Assembly: GCF_010586825.1 (NCBI RefSeq)
Contig: NZ_JAAAGB010000001.1
Span: 558,001 to 622,000 of the forward strand
Direction of reading: 5' to 3'
DNA length: 64,000 nucleotides
Origin: Draconibacterium mangrovi
GTDB lineage: Bacteria > Bacteroidota > Bacteroidia > Bacteroidales > Prolixibacteraceae
The notes beneath the pieces were generated by a model. That model worked only from the letters and a program-made list of their open reading frames with translations, ran no database searches and had not been told where the DNA came from. How positions within the stretch are numbered: the first letter of the stretch is position 1; each line of letters begins with the position of its first letter. Both the position numbers and the translations under genes were made by a program. Positions 36,280-45,392 of this stretch are shown here, piece after piece.

Positions 36280-36310
36280 AAAATGAGGTCATTTTAGACC
36301 TCTTTTTTTT
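36280..36310 (+). terminator. Terminator after the OsmC gene
   Basis: GAGGTC (36285-36290) / GACCTC (36297-36302) stem, extended by A-T pairs and followed by eight T. Confidence 0.8.
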
Positions 36311-36510
36311 GCTCCCCTAACTGTCAGAAGTTGCCATCTATTCAATTTTATGTAAAAATATTTAACCTATTCATTATTCGGAAATATAAAATTACCCGAA
36401 CAACTAATGCGTTTGAATAAATGATTTCGAGCATTCAATAAATAAGTCATTACATATCAGTAAATTTGTTTCAGCAAAGAGTGTAACGTTCCATATATTA
36501 TACTTTAATA

Positions 36511-39500
36511 ATGAACGTTGAAAATAAATATCTGGGGATTGATGTCGGGTCGGTTGCCATATCAATAGTTATTTTGGACGATAAAAAGGAAATAATTGAT
36601 ACGGCATACGATTTTCATGAAGGAAAAATTGCCGATAAATTAATTGAACTTCTATCTCCATTAAACCTCAAAAATATACGTGGAATAGCCACAACATCTT
36701 CTACTCCTTCTTATATCAAAAGTTCTGCAGTTTACGATAGTCGCGTAACGTATATTACAGCGTCGAAATCAATGCACAAAAAGGTTGGTTCGATTCTGAT
36801 TGTGGGAGGTGAAAGATTTGGCCTTGTTTTGTTCGATGACAAACAACAGTACCGGACATTTAAAGGCAACTCATCCTGTGCTGCCGGAACAGGTAGTTTT
36901 TTAGATCAGCAAGCCAAACGCCTAAACCTGGATAGCATTTCCAGTTTTAGCGACCTTGCAAATCAAAATCAGGGAGACTTTCCGAAAATCGCATCGAGGT
37001 GCTCCGTTTTTGCAAAAACCGATCTTATTCATGCCCAGCAGGAAGGTTATTCGCTTTCTGAAATTTGCGACGGATTGTGTCACGGCTTGGCTAAAAATAT
37101 TGTGGATACATTATTTAATGCCGGTAATATAGCATCTCCAATGATTTTTACAGGAGGAGTTTCATTGAATGTAGCAGTAGCCCGGCACATTGAAAACCTT
37201 ACCGGAATTAAACCGGTGATTGGAGAACATTCGCATCTTTATGGAGCAATTGGTGCAGCTATTAATCTTATCGGTGATAAAAAGGGAAAATTAAGTTTTG
37301 ATTTTAAGGTACCGGGTGATATTCTCTTGGAGGATAAAAAGGAAAGGACCTATTTCTACAAACCTTTGAAACTGGAGTTATCCGAATATCCTGATTTTAC
37401 AGCTTTTGACAAATACAATTTCGAATCCAAAATAGTAAAGCATGTTACAGAAGTTGAAGTTGATATTTACACTGAAATTAAAAACCGGGAATATGACGTT
37501 TTTATGGGTATTGATATTGGTTCAACGAGTACTAAAGCACTTCTTCTGAATGAAAATAAAGATGTTCTGGCAGGTTTTTACACACGTACTTCCGGTCAGC
37601 CCGTAAATGCGGTTCGCGCCATATTTGAAACCATTCAGGACATTATTTCTAAAACGAACTGCCAGTTAAATATTTTAGGAGTTGGCACAACCGGTTCAGG
37701 CAGAAAGTTTATCGGTAAAATTATTGGTGCCGATATTATTCCTGATGAAATTACTGCACATGCAAGGGCTGCCATTGAGTTGGATGCCGAAGTGGATACC
37801 ATTATTGAAATTGGCGGGCAGGACGCAAAATTTACCACATTAAGTAATGGAAGAGTCACTTTCTCGATAATGAACAATGTTTGCGCTGCCGGTACAGGTA
37901 GTTTTATTGAAGAACAGGCAAAAAAACTGGGAGTGAACCTGGATGACTATTCAGAAAGAGCCATGAATACAATTGCCCCGATTGCCAGTGACAGGTGCAC
38001 TGTTTTTATGGAGCGCGATTTAAATCATTACCTCAACGAAAACTACGCGACCAACGAAATACTGGCATCTGTCCTACATTCGGTTCGCGAAAACTATCTG
38101 CTCAAAGTTGCTATTGAAAAAAATATCGGGAACAAAATTTTCTTCCAGGGAGCAACGGCGAAAAACCAGGCATTGGTTGCCGCATTCGAGCAAAAACTAA
38201 ATAAACCGATTCTGGTTTCGAAATATTGCCATTTAACCGGTGCATTAGGAGTTGCACTTGAATTATCCGACAAAAAAATAAACCAAACAAAATTCAGAGG
38301 AATAAAACTTTATAAGAACGAAATACCTGTACAAACTGAAATTTGTGACATATGTACCAATCATTGCAAATACAAAATTGCGGAAGTGGAAGGTGAAAAA
38401 GAGGCATATGGATTCTTATGCGGCAGAGATTACAACTCCACCAGTTTTGTCGACAACAATACCTCCGATTTCAACCTTGTAAAAGAGTACAACAAACACT
38501 TCAGGTTTAAAGCCCTGAATAAAGGAGAATCAAAAATAGCAATTGGAATTCCGGCCGGTTTATATCTATTCGAAGACCTGTTGCTGTGGCAGCGATTTTT
38601 CGATTTGTTAAATATAAAAACGGTTACCAGCGCAAACTTTCGTGATGCAGTAAAGACAGGAAAACGAATTTCCGGTGCCGAATTCTGTTCCCCGATGAAT
38701 GCGATACAGGGACATGTAAAGTATCTCCTCGACAAAGCCGATTACATATTTTTGCCAACCTATCTTGAAGAACGTCAGAAATCTAAAAGCTTACGCCGGC
38801 AATATTGCTACTACAGTCAGTTTGCTCCTCCTGTTGTGGCTTCGATCGATGAGATTGCCGAACAGAATAAAATTATAAACCCGGTTCTTTTCTCCCTTCA
38901 AAATGAAGTGCTTTTAAAAAATGAATTGTTCAATTCCCTAAAAAAGGCCGGGTTTACAGGTATAAATCTGATAAGCATTTCAAATGCTTTTAACAAAGCC
39001 AAACGAGAGAAGGAGGAAAAATTAAATTCATGGAAAGCTAAATTCCAAACTAAATCGTCCACAGATCCGAACCTAAAAGTTATCTTACTGGGAAGGCCTT
39101 ATACGGTTCTCACACCGGTTATGAATAATAATATTCCGGATATTTTTGCGAAGAAAGGAGTGAAAATCTTTTATCAGAATATGTTGAACGTAAATGAAAA
39201 TGAGATTGATAGCATCAGTGAAATTTTAAGCTCTACAAAATGGAAATTTGCATCAGCCATTCTGACTGCTGCCGATTATGTGGCCCCGAAAAAGGATTTA
39301 TACCCCGTATTTATTTCTTCTTTTAAATGTTCTCCCGATTCGTTCACGATTGAATACTTCAAACAAATAATGGATTTTTATAAAAAACCTTATTTGATTT
39401 TACAGCTGGATGAATACAATTCTAATGTAGGTTATGAAACGCGGATTGAAGCTGCGCTCCGTTCTTTTCAAAATCATTATCATTCTATCGAAACAGTGAA

Positions 39501-40716
39501 AAGTAACAGCGCTAAATCGACTAACAATTTGATAACCGACGCTGCTGAACTTAAAGGTAAAATCCTGCTAATGCCATCTTTGGGCGAATATGCCTCGAAA
39601 TTGCTTGAGGCCAATTTACGCCGGATTGGAATTGAAGCACATACCCTTTTTGATTCAGAAGATTCGATAAAAAGAAGCCTTAATTCGAATACCGGTCAGT
39701 GTTTGCCTCTAAATATTATCCTTCAGGATGCATTCGATTATATCGAGAAAAATAACCTCGATCCGGCAAATACAGTTTTATGGATGATCGAATCTCCGAT
39801 TTCCTGTAACCTGGGAATGTTTATAAATTACATGGCTAAACTTCTGAGAGAGCAAAAGGAAGAATTCCAACAATTGCGGATTTACTGCGGGCAAATAACT
39901 TTTGCCGATATTTCAATAAACACTTCCATAAATTCCTACCTGGCATTTCTGTTTGGTGGTTTTCTTCGCAAAATAGAGTGTAAACTAAGACCATACGAAA
40001 TACAAAAAGGCCAGACCGATATTTTTATAAAAAAGTCGATGGAACTTCTTTATCAAACTTTCATGGATGGAAGCTCGAAAGAAGAAGCTTTGAAACAAGT
40101 TATTACATGGAGTAAAACAATTAAAACAAAAAAACAACACCGCCCAAAAGTGGCAATTTTTGGAGATTTGTATGTCCGCGACAACGACGTGTTTAATCAG
40201 AATTTAATCCGCTTTATTGAGAAAAACGGGGGAGAAGCAATTACAACTCCGTACAGTGAGTATATAAAAATTATAGCTTTTGCTTCGAACAACCGTTTAA
40301 TAAAAGAAGGTTTTTATATGAAAGCATCGTTACAACGTTTCCTTATAGCACTAGCAACTCAGTTGGAAGAGAGATATTTGAACCTTTTTAATGAAATTTT
40401 ACACGAACCTATTTCCAAACCACTAAAATCATACAACGAGAATCTGAAAAAATTAAACCTTACGACCTCCTACAATGGAGAATCACTTGAAAACGCACTT
40501 AAAATTATACATCTGATAGAGTATTACCCGGATATTGCTTTATTCGTACAAACAAATCCATCGTATTGTTGTCCGTCACTTGTAACGCAGGCAATGAAAT
40601 CGAAAATGGAAAAAATAACCGGGATTCCCATTGTTACGATAGAATATGACGGCACGAGTTCGTCTAAAAATGAAGATATAATTCCTTTCTTAACGTATAC
40701 AAATAGAGCAAAATAA
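36511..40716 (+). CDS. Large acyl-CoA dehydratase activase-type protein (BadF/BcrA/HgdC, DUF2229)
   Basis: Cytoplasmic 1401-residue iron-sulfur protein with two ASKHA ATPase modules in tandem, followed by dehydratase-like domains. Module 2 (331-590) is canonical: GIDIGSTSTK, GGQDAK (435-440), CAAGTGSF (Cys458) and RCTVF (Cys496), the two Cys that ligate a shared [4Fe-4S] cluster in HgdC-type activators. Module 1 (5-255) keeps DVGS, Cys123 and Cys164 but has GGER at 99-102 in place of GGQD. Residues about 650-1000 match DUF2229 and the remainder resembles an HgdB-like subunit (FISSFKCSPDSF, then PYLILQLDEYNSN). The family performs ATP-driven low-potential electron transfer; this long form has no settled function. 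Confidence 0.88.
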   Translation: MNVENKYLGIDVGSVAISIVILDDKKEIIDTAYDFHEGKIADKLIELLSPLNLKNIRGIATTSSTPSYIKSSAVYDSRVTYITASKSMHKKVGSILIVGGERFGLVLFDDKQQYRTFKGNSSCAAGTGSFLDQQAKRLNLDSISSFSDLANQNQGDFPKIASRCSVFAKTDLIHAQQEGYSLSEICDGLCHGLAKNIVDTLFNAGNIASPMIFTGGVSLNVAVARHIENLTGIKPVIGEHSHLYGAIGAAINLIGDKKGKLSFDFKVPGDILLEDKKERTYFYKPLKLELSEYPDFTAFDKYNFESKIVKHVTEVEVDIYTEIKNREYDVFMGIDIGSTSTKALLLNENKDVLAGFYTRTSGQPVNAVRAIFETIQDIISKTNCQLNILGVGTTGSGRKFIGKIIGADIIPDEITAHARAAIELDAEVDTIIEIGGQDAKFTTLSNGRVTFSIMNNVCAAGTGSFIEEQAKKLGVNLDDYSERAMNTIAPIASDRCTVFMERDLNHYLNENYATNEILASVLHSVRENYLLKVAIEKNIGNKIFFQGATAKNQALVAAFEQKLNKPILVSKYCHLTGALGVALELSDKKINQTKFRGIKLYKNEIPVQTEICDICTNHCKYKIAEVEGEKEAYGFLCGRDYNSTSFVDNNTSDFNLVKEYNKHFRFKALNKGESKIAIGIPAGLYLFEDLLLWQRFFDLLNIKTVTSANFRDAVKTGKRISGAEFCSPMNAIQGHVKYLLDKADYIFLPTYLEERQKSKSLRRQYCYYSQFAPPVVASIDEIAEQNKIINPVLFSLQNEVLLKNELFNSLKKAGFTGINLISISNAFNKAKREKEEKLNSWKAKFQTKSSTDPNLKVILLGRPYTVLTPVMNNNIPDIFAKKGVKIFYQNMLNVNENEIDSISEILSSTKWKFASAILTAADYVAPKKDLYPVFISSFKCSPDSFTIEYFKQIMDFYKKPYLILQLDEYNSNVGYETRIEAALRSFQNHYHSIETVKSNSAKSTNNLITDAAELKGKILLMPSLGEYASKLLEANLRRIGIEAHTLFDSEDSIKRSLNSNTGQCLPLNIILQDAFDYIEKNNLDPANTVLWMIESPISCNLGMFINYMAKLLREQKEEFQQLRIYCGQITFADISINTSINSYLAFLFGGFLRKIECKLRPYEIQKGQTDIFIKKSMELLYQTFMDGSSKEEALKQVITWSKTIKTKKQHRPKVAIFGDLYVRDNDVFNQNLIRFIEKNGGEAITTPYSEYIKIIAFASNNRLIKEGFYMKASLQRFLIALATQLEERYLNLFNEILHEPISKPLKSYNENLKKLNLTTSYNGESLENALKIIHLIEYYPDIALFVQTNPSYCCPSLVTQAMKSKMEKITGIPIVTIEYDGTSSSKNEDIIPFLTYTNRAK

Positions 40717-40742
40717 AAACAGAGCCGTCGGAAGTTGCACGC

Positions 40743-40806
40743 TAATCTGTAATTTTCTTGCGTACCAATCAATTAGGCATACACTCGTTTTGATAATCTG
40801 TAATTT
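40743..40806 (+). repeat. Two 13-bp direct repeats before the lyase gene
   Basis: TAATCTGTAATTT occurs at 40743-40755 and 40794-40806, 51 bp apart, in the 249-bp gap before the lyase gene. A regulatory role is possible; no protein is suggested. Confidence 0.4.
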
Positions 40807-40965
40807 ATTTCAAGTCAAATTTTGATATTCCAAGTTTTATTAGAGGTTTTTCTAACAATCTATTTGCCAAAACTATGTATTCTAAGACATATTATTATAT
40901 TTATGCCTTCTGAAAAGCTGTATAGCTTTATTATTTAAAAACCAATAACAATTACCTATTTCATT

Positions 40966-42414
40966 ATGGCTAATATTAAATTTTTTTTAGGCGAAGAACT
41001 TCCATTGGAAATGCATAAAGTTAGAATGGTTCAACGCCTTGATTTAGTTCCGGTTGAAAGAAGGCTGAAAGCCATTGAGGAGGCCGGCAATAATACATTT
41101 CTCCTCTACAATAAAGACATTTACCTTGATATGCTTACCGATAGCGGCGTAAATGCAATGAGCGACAAACAAACTGCTGCAATGCTCACTGTGGATGACA
41201 GTTATGCGGGTTCTGCAACATTCACCCGGCTACAAGACAAAATAGCTGAAATTTTCGGAAAAGAATATTTTTTACCTGTCCACCAGGGACGCGCTTGTGA
41301 GAACTTGCTATCGTTGGCCTTTGTAAAAAAAGACACCTACATTCCGATGAACTACCACTTTACCACAACAAAAGCCCATATAATGATAAATGGTGGCAAG
41401 GTGCTGGAACTGTTTTTACCCGACGCTTTAGATTCGGTTAGTTCGAAGCCTTTTAAGGGGAATATTGATTTAAATCAGTTACAGAAATTAATTGATGAGG
41501 AAGGTGCTGATAAGATTTCATTTATTCGTATTGAAGCCGGTACCAACCTGATTGGAGGACAACCTGTTGCTTTGGACAACTTTATTGAAACAGGTAAAAT
41601 TGCAAGAAAATACAAGATTCCGTTTATTGTTGATGCAAGTTTGTGGGCTGATAACCTGCATTTCATCAAAACACGTGACGAAAAGTATAAAAACCATTCC
41701 ACCCGTGAAATTACCAGGATTTTATCTGATTCTGCTGATATCGTTTATTTCTCAGCACGTAAACTCGGACACGTAAGAGGTGGAGGTATAATTACCAATG
41801 ATGAGGCTGCCTACAAAAAACTTTTGGAAATGCTACCGCTTTACGAAGGCTTCTCTACTTACGGAGGTATGTCAACCCGCGAGATGGAGGCAATGGTAGT
41901 TGGACTGGATGAAACCATGGACGAAGAAATGATCAACCAGGGGCCTATTTTCATTAAATATATGGTTGATGAATTGGTTAAACTCGGAGTTCCGGTAATA
42001 ACTCCTCCGGGAGGACTGGGAGCCCACCTTGATGCCATGGCTTTTCTTGATCATGTGCCACAAAAGGAATACAGGGCAGGTTCATTAGCAGCCGCTTTAT
42101 ACATTGCCAGTGGTGTACGAGGCATGGAAAGAGGTACAATTTCGGAGGAAAGAGAGGAAGATGGCAGCGACCATTTTGCAGCTGTTGAGCTTTTACGACT
42201 TGCTCTTCCCCGTCGTGTTTTCACCTTATCGCAGGTAAAATATACCATCGACCGGATTGCATGGCTTTACGAAAACAGAAAGCTTATTGGCGGACTCGAA
42301 TTTTACGAAGAGCCAAAAGTGCTTAGGTTTTTCTTTGGTAAGCTAAAACCAACCTCCGACTGGCAGGAAAAGCTTGTGGAGAAATTTAAAGCCGATTTTG
42401 GTGATAGTCTGTAG
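40966..42414 (+). CDS. Tryptophanase/beta-eliminating lyase family enzyme
   Basis: PLP-dependent lyase of 482 residues related to tryptophanase and tyrosine phenol-lyase (PF01212). Aligned by eye with TnaA, it keeps LLYNKDIYLDMLTDSG, the YAGS phosphate-cup segment near 80, PVHQGRACEN near 104, IGGQPVALDN near 196, VDAS with Asp223, and the Schiff-base lysine Lys266 in FSARKLGH. The C-terminal LEFYEEPKVLRFF block matches TnaA. The residues after the lysine (LGHVRGGG against DAMVPMGG in TnaA) differ, so the preferred substrate may not be tryptophan. A strong terminator follows. It is transcribed alone. Confidence 0.8.
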   Translation: MANIKFFLGEELPLEMHKVRMVQRLDLVPVERRLKAIEEAGNNTFLLYNKDIYLDMLTDSGVNAMSDKQTAAMLTVDDSYAGSATFTRLQDKIAEIFGKEYFLPVHQGRACENLLSLAFVKKDTYIPMNYHFTTTKAHIMINGGKVLELFLPDALDSVSSKPFKGNIDLNQLQKLIDEEGADKISFIRIEAGTNLIGGQPVALDNFIETGKIARKYKIPFIVDASLWADNLHFIKTRDEKYKNHSTREITRILSDSADIVYFSARKLGHVRGGGIITNDEAAYKKLLEMLPLYEGFSTYGGMSTREMEAMVVGLDETMDEEMINQGPIFIKYMVDELVKLGVPVITPPGGLGAHLDAMAFLDHVPQKEYRAGSLAAALYIASGVRGMERGTISEEREEDGSDHFAAVELLRLALPRRVFTLSQVKYTIDRIAWLYENRKLIGGLEFYEEPKVLRFFFGKLKPTSDWQEKLVEKFKADFGDSL

Positions 42415-42438
42415 TTAATATTGATTATTAAATATTCT

Positions 42439-42470
42439 AAATCCTGTTCAAATAGAACAGGATTTTTTTT
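42439..42470 (+). terminator. Terminator after the lyase gene
   Basis: AAATCCTGTTC / GAACAGGATTT stem with a five-base loop, followed by a run of T. Confidence 0.9.
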
Positions 42471-42514
42471 ATCTCAATATTTGACAAACTGACCTACCTT
42501 CCAAAAAATAAGAT

Positions 42515-42552
42515 ATCAAAAAGGTCAACCGAATTCGATTGACCTTTTTGAT
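42515..42552 (-). terminator. Terminator after OsmC paralogue 2
   Basis: Perfect 14-bp inverted repeat ATCAAAAAGGTCAA / TTGACCTTTTTGAT, placed 26 bases beyond the minus-strand OsmC stop codon. Confidence 0.8.
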
Positions 42553-42577
42553 TTATGTTGTGCAAATCCCGTGAAGA

Positions 42578-43132
42578 TTAATGAACTGATACTTGAACAT
42601 CAGTCGGATTAATCAGAGAATTATATACAGGTGACTGTTTGGCAAAACTTATCAATTGTTCTTTTTCTTCATCGCTTGCTCCCTCGATTTCGAAATTAAC
42701 ACGAATCTGACTGAACGCTTTCGGCACATTTGGATCCATTCCTAAAAATCCCTGAAGATCGACATCGCCTTCGATACTTGAAGAAACTCCGGAAACTTCA
42801 ATTCCTTTCCCTGCCGCCAACAAAACCATTGCCGTTGTCATACAGGCAAGCAAACCATGTAATAGAATCTCGCCCGGATTAGCTCCCTTGTTTTCACCCA
42901 GTAATACCGGAGGCTCATCATTGTCAAATACAAAAGGAGTTTCACGCGAAGTATCTTCATGGCAGGCGCCATAAAAACCCTGAACAAAACTTCGGTTGTG
43001 TCCACCAGATATCCAGGTATTTGTTGCTCGCAATTCAAATTTTGCAATTTCCGGATTACCCTGAATTGCAGTAACTGTGTTCATAATTCCTTCTGCATTG
43101 AAGCCGTTAATCGTTTTTACTTTTGTTTCCAT
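42578..43132 (-). CDS. OsmC family protein, paralogue 2
   Basis: OsmC-superfamily protein of 184 residues, paralogous along its whole length to the one at 35675 (shared DEPPVLLG, GDVDLQGFLGM-like and ISGGHN segments). Peroxidatic Cys97 is in LLACMTTAM. As in the paralogue, the resolving-Cys position reads SPV (Ser167), so any peroxide chemistry would need another thiol donor. Transcribed in the same direction as the AraC regulator upstream, 168 bases away, which may control it. Confidence 0.85.
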   Translation of the reverse strand: METKVKTINGFNAEGIMNTVTAIQGNPEIAKFELRATNTWISGGHNRSFVQGFYGACHEDTSRETPFVFDNDEPPVLLGENKGANPGEILLHGLLACMTTAMVLLAAGKGIEVSGVSSSIEGDVDLQGFLGMDPNVPKAFSQIRVNFEIEGASDEEKEQLISFAKQSPVYNSLINPTDVQVSVH

Positions 43133-43300
43133 TTTAATTATTTTTTAAGGTTAAAAAATCAAGTAACAATGCAAAGATAGAGGCGAACAATGCCTTAGAG
43201 ATAGACACTTTGGTCCATAAAATCTACAAAAAAGCCCAAATGGTCTTTTTTATAGTTTTATGAAGGATTTTTAAGTTGAAAATAAAGGATATCGTGTGGT

Positions 43301-44164
43301 TCAGGCTTTAACTGATCGATACTGCAGCGGAGTACAATTAAGTTTTTGTTTGAATACACGAATAAAACTGGAAGGTTCTTCAAAACCGCTTTCAAAAGCA
43401 ATCTGACCTACTGTTTTATCCGAGGTTTGCAAAAGATGGGCAGCAAGGTCGAGCCGTTTTTGGGTTAGCCACTTCCCGGGGGATGTATTATAAACGGAGT
43501 TAAACATTCTTTTAAAAGAGCTCAAACTCATGTTGCACAGTTTTGCAAATTCCTCCAGCTTGAGATTAAAAGCAAAATTGTCTTCCATTACCTGTCTCAG
43601 TTGTGTGCTTTGATCTTTGCTGAGTGAATGAAGGTATTTGGCAACATTTTTATGCAATGGGCGGGTAAAAATATTTAGCAACAATTCTTCCAGTTTGTGA
43701 ACCAGCAAATTTTTATCGGGAACGAACTCAGCCCCTAGAAAATGTGCCAGGGAATTGACGTATGCTTCCAAATACTCATCAAGCTGGATGCGAATTACAG
43801 AATCTAACTCAGATATGTCTTCGGATGTTTTACGAACGACTTCAGTAAAGCGGGCCATGAATTTTTTAATAAAATCGTCGGGAATAAATATCATCAATGC
43901 ACAGTAGTCCTCCTCAAAATACTGATGAACTAAGTTGGCCCCCTTTTTTACAAATAACGAATCACCTGTTTCAACAACATACTCATTATATATGCTTTTC
44001 CACATTTTTTTCCCGCTGGTAACAAACACAAAATAATTTGTATCCGACCAAATACCCGCCCTGGTCTCTTCATATACACATTTGTATTCAACAAATAGCA
44101 AGTCATCTATAGTTAGCTTTTTATAGTGGCTGTTATTTCTGATATATGAATGCAAATCAAGCAT
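43301..44164 (-). CDS. Soluble AraC-family transcriptional regulator
   Basis: Cytoplasmic regulator of 287 residues without membrane segments, unlike the four regulators at 16967-29596. Residues 1-160 form a cupin-like sensor, and 190-287 carry the AraC double HTH (LKLEEFAKLCNMSLSSFKRMF and GQIAFESGFEEPSSFIRVFKQKLNCTPLQYR). The neighbouring OsmC gene on the same strand suggests control of an oxidative or thiol stress response, but this is inferred from position only. Confidence 0.87.
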   Translation of the reverse strand: MLDLHSYIRNNSHYKKLTIDDLLFVEYKCVYEETRAGIWSDTNYFVFVTSGKKMWKSIYNEYVVETGDSLFVKKGANLVHQYFEEDYCALMIFIPDDFIKKFMARFTEVVRKTSEDISELDSVIRIQLDEYLEAYVNSLAHFLGAEFVPDKNLLVHKLEELLLNIFTRPLHKNVAKYLHSLSKDQSTQLRQVMEDNFAFNLKLEEFAKLCNMSLSSFKRMFNSVYNTSPGKWLTQKRLDLAAHLLQTSDKTVGQIAFESGFEEPSSFIRVFKQKLNCTPLQYRSVKA

Positions 44165-44400
44165 GTTTATAAGGTATTTATTCGTGCTAAAACTGATTAT
44201 GAGAGCTATTCAAATTTCAGTTTATACATTAAGGCATAATGATTTAGTACAAATAACATGATTATTTGTTCAATCTTGAAGAGTAGTTTTGTGTAAGTTT
44301 CAAACTAATGAGGAAGAGATAATTGTAACCTGCTAATTCACGACAGTATTCAATATTCTCATCCATTTCGGTATGGGTTTTCAAAAATCCGGGTATAAAA

Positions 44401-44428
44401 AAAGAGGTCAAAAAAAATTGACCTCTTT
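44401..44428 (-). terminator. Terminator after tRNA-Asn
   Basis: AAAGAGGTCAA / TTGACCTCTTT stem (44401-44411, 44418-44428), followed on the minus strand by a run of T, 9 bases past the tRNA CCA. Confidence 0.85.
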
Positions 44429-44436
44429 AATTTTGG

Positions 44437-44513
44437 TGGCTCCCCAGGTTGGACTTGAACCAACGACCTACGGATTAACAGTCCGCCGCTCTAACCAACT
44501 GAGCTACTGGGGA
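44437..44513 (-). tRNA. tRNA-Asn (anticodon GTT)
   Basis: The minus strand folds as a standard cloverleaf. The acceptor stem is TCCCCAG / CTGGGGA, the D-arm has AGCTCAGTTGGTTAGAGC, the anticodon loop is CTGTTAA with anticodon GTT, and the T-arm has GGTTCAAGTCC. Discriminator G and an encoded CCA end follow, for 77 bases including CCA. Confidence 0.97.
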
Positions 44514-44718
44514 AGGTTTAATTCCCTTTGTGAGAACGTTTGCTTTTCAAAAGCGATGCAAAAGTAATAGCTTTTCTTAAAAGTCAAAACTTTTTTCTAA
44601 AAAAAATCAATTAAAAATTCTATCCCCCATCAAAGGAAAATATGGAACAAACTCAAACCATATTCTTCTTTTATTGTTATACAGACAGTTATTAAATACA
44701 AACATTCAAAATAGAGAA

Positions 44719-45195
44719 ATGAAAAAAATTACAAAACTTTTTTCCGCGGCCTTAATCGTAGGCATTATAGCATTTTCAAGTTTCCAGGCAAAAGCACATT
44801 GCGAAATTCCTTGTGGTATTTATGGCGACTCGGTTCGCATTGCCCTGTTATACGAACATATTGAAACCATTGAAAAATCGATGAACCAGATTAACGAATT
44901 ATCGAAATCAGAAAACCCCGATTACAACCAGTTGGTTCGCTGGGTAATGAACAAAGAAGAGCACGCCAAAGAAATGCAGGAAATTGTAAGCCAGTATTTT
45001 TTGCATCAACGAGTAAAAATTACCTCATCGGCTGATGAGGCTGCTTACCGCAAATATGTAAAACAACTGGAACTGCTGCACCACCTTTCGGTATTTGCAA
45101 TGAAAAGCAAACAAAGCACCGATTTAAGCATTATAGATGCACTGCGCGAAAAGCTTCACCTTTTTGAACACGCTTATTTTGGCGACGATCATTAA
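44719..45195 (+). CDS. sodN: Nickel superoxide dismutase with signal peptide
   Basis: Ni-dependent superoxide dismutase, removing superoxide. The mature N-terminus matches the nickel hook H-C-x-x-P-C-G-x-Y: His27, Cys28, Pro31, Cys32, Gly33 and Tyr35 in the precursor become residues 1, 2, 5, 6, 7 and 9. A typical signal peptide (MKKITKLFSAALIV core, ending QAKA) directly precedes His27, so ordinary signal peptidase cleavage would create the free N-terminal His needed to bind Ni. The rest is helical, as in the four-helix NiSOD fold, with 132 mature residues against about 117 in Streptomyces. The ATG at 44719 was chosen over 44674, which adds 15 residues before the signal peptide. No sodX-type protease gene is nearby. 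Confidence 0.88.
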   Translation: MKKITKLFSAALIVGIIAFSSFQAKAHCEIPCGIYGDSVRIALLYEHIETIEKSMNQINELSKSENPDYNQLVRWVMNKEEHAKEMQEIVSQYFLHQRVKITSSADEAAYRKYVKQLELLHHLSVFAMKSKQSTDLSIIDALREKLHLFEHAYFGDDH

Positions 45196-45220
45196 AAAGC
45201 ACGACAGAAAAAAAATAGAA

Positions 45221-45247
45221 AAAGGGCCTTAATTAAGGTCCTTTTTT
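45221..45247 (+). terminator. Terminator after sodN
   Basis: AAAGGGCCTTAA / TTAAGGTCCTTT stem with one G-U pair, followed by T-rich sequence. Confidence 0.8.
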
Positions 45248-45392
45248 GTGTCTGCTAACCAACATTCAATCTTTAAAATCGTTTGAACAGGAAAGGTTCT
45301 CCGGTGAATTAACACTCCGCTGTCAACTGTTTAATTTGTTTCCGTCAAAACAACTTGTTTTTAATCGTTATTTTAGCTTAAAATTAGAAACT

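Noticed and set aside
44373-44567. 64-codon plus-strand reading frame
   Set aside because: It runs through the tRNA-Asn gene and its terminator on the opposite strand, so it is not a gene.
45246-45392. Extended N-terminus of the M17 aminopeptidase
   Set aside because: The first ATG overlaps the sodN terminator and the extra 49 residues show no family resemblance; the ATG at 45393 is preferred.
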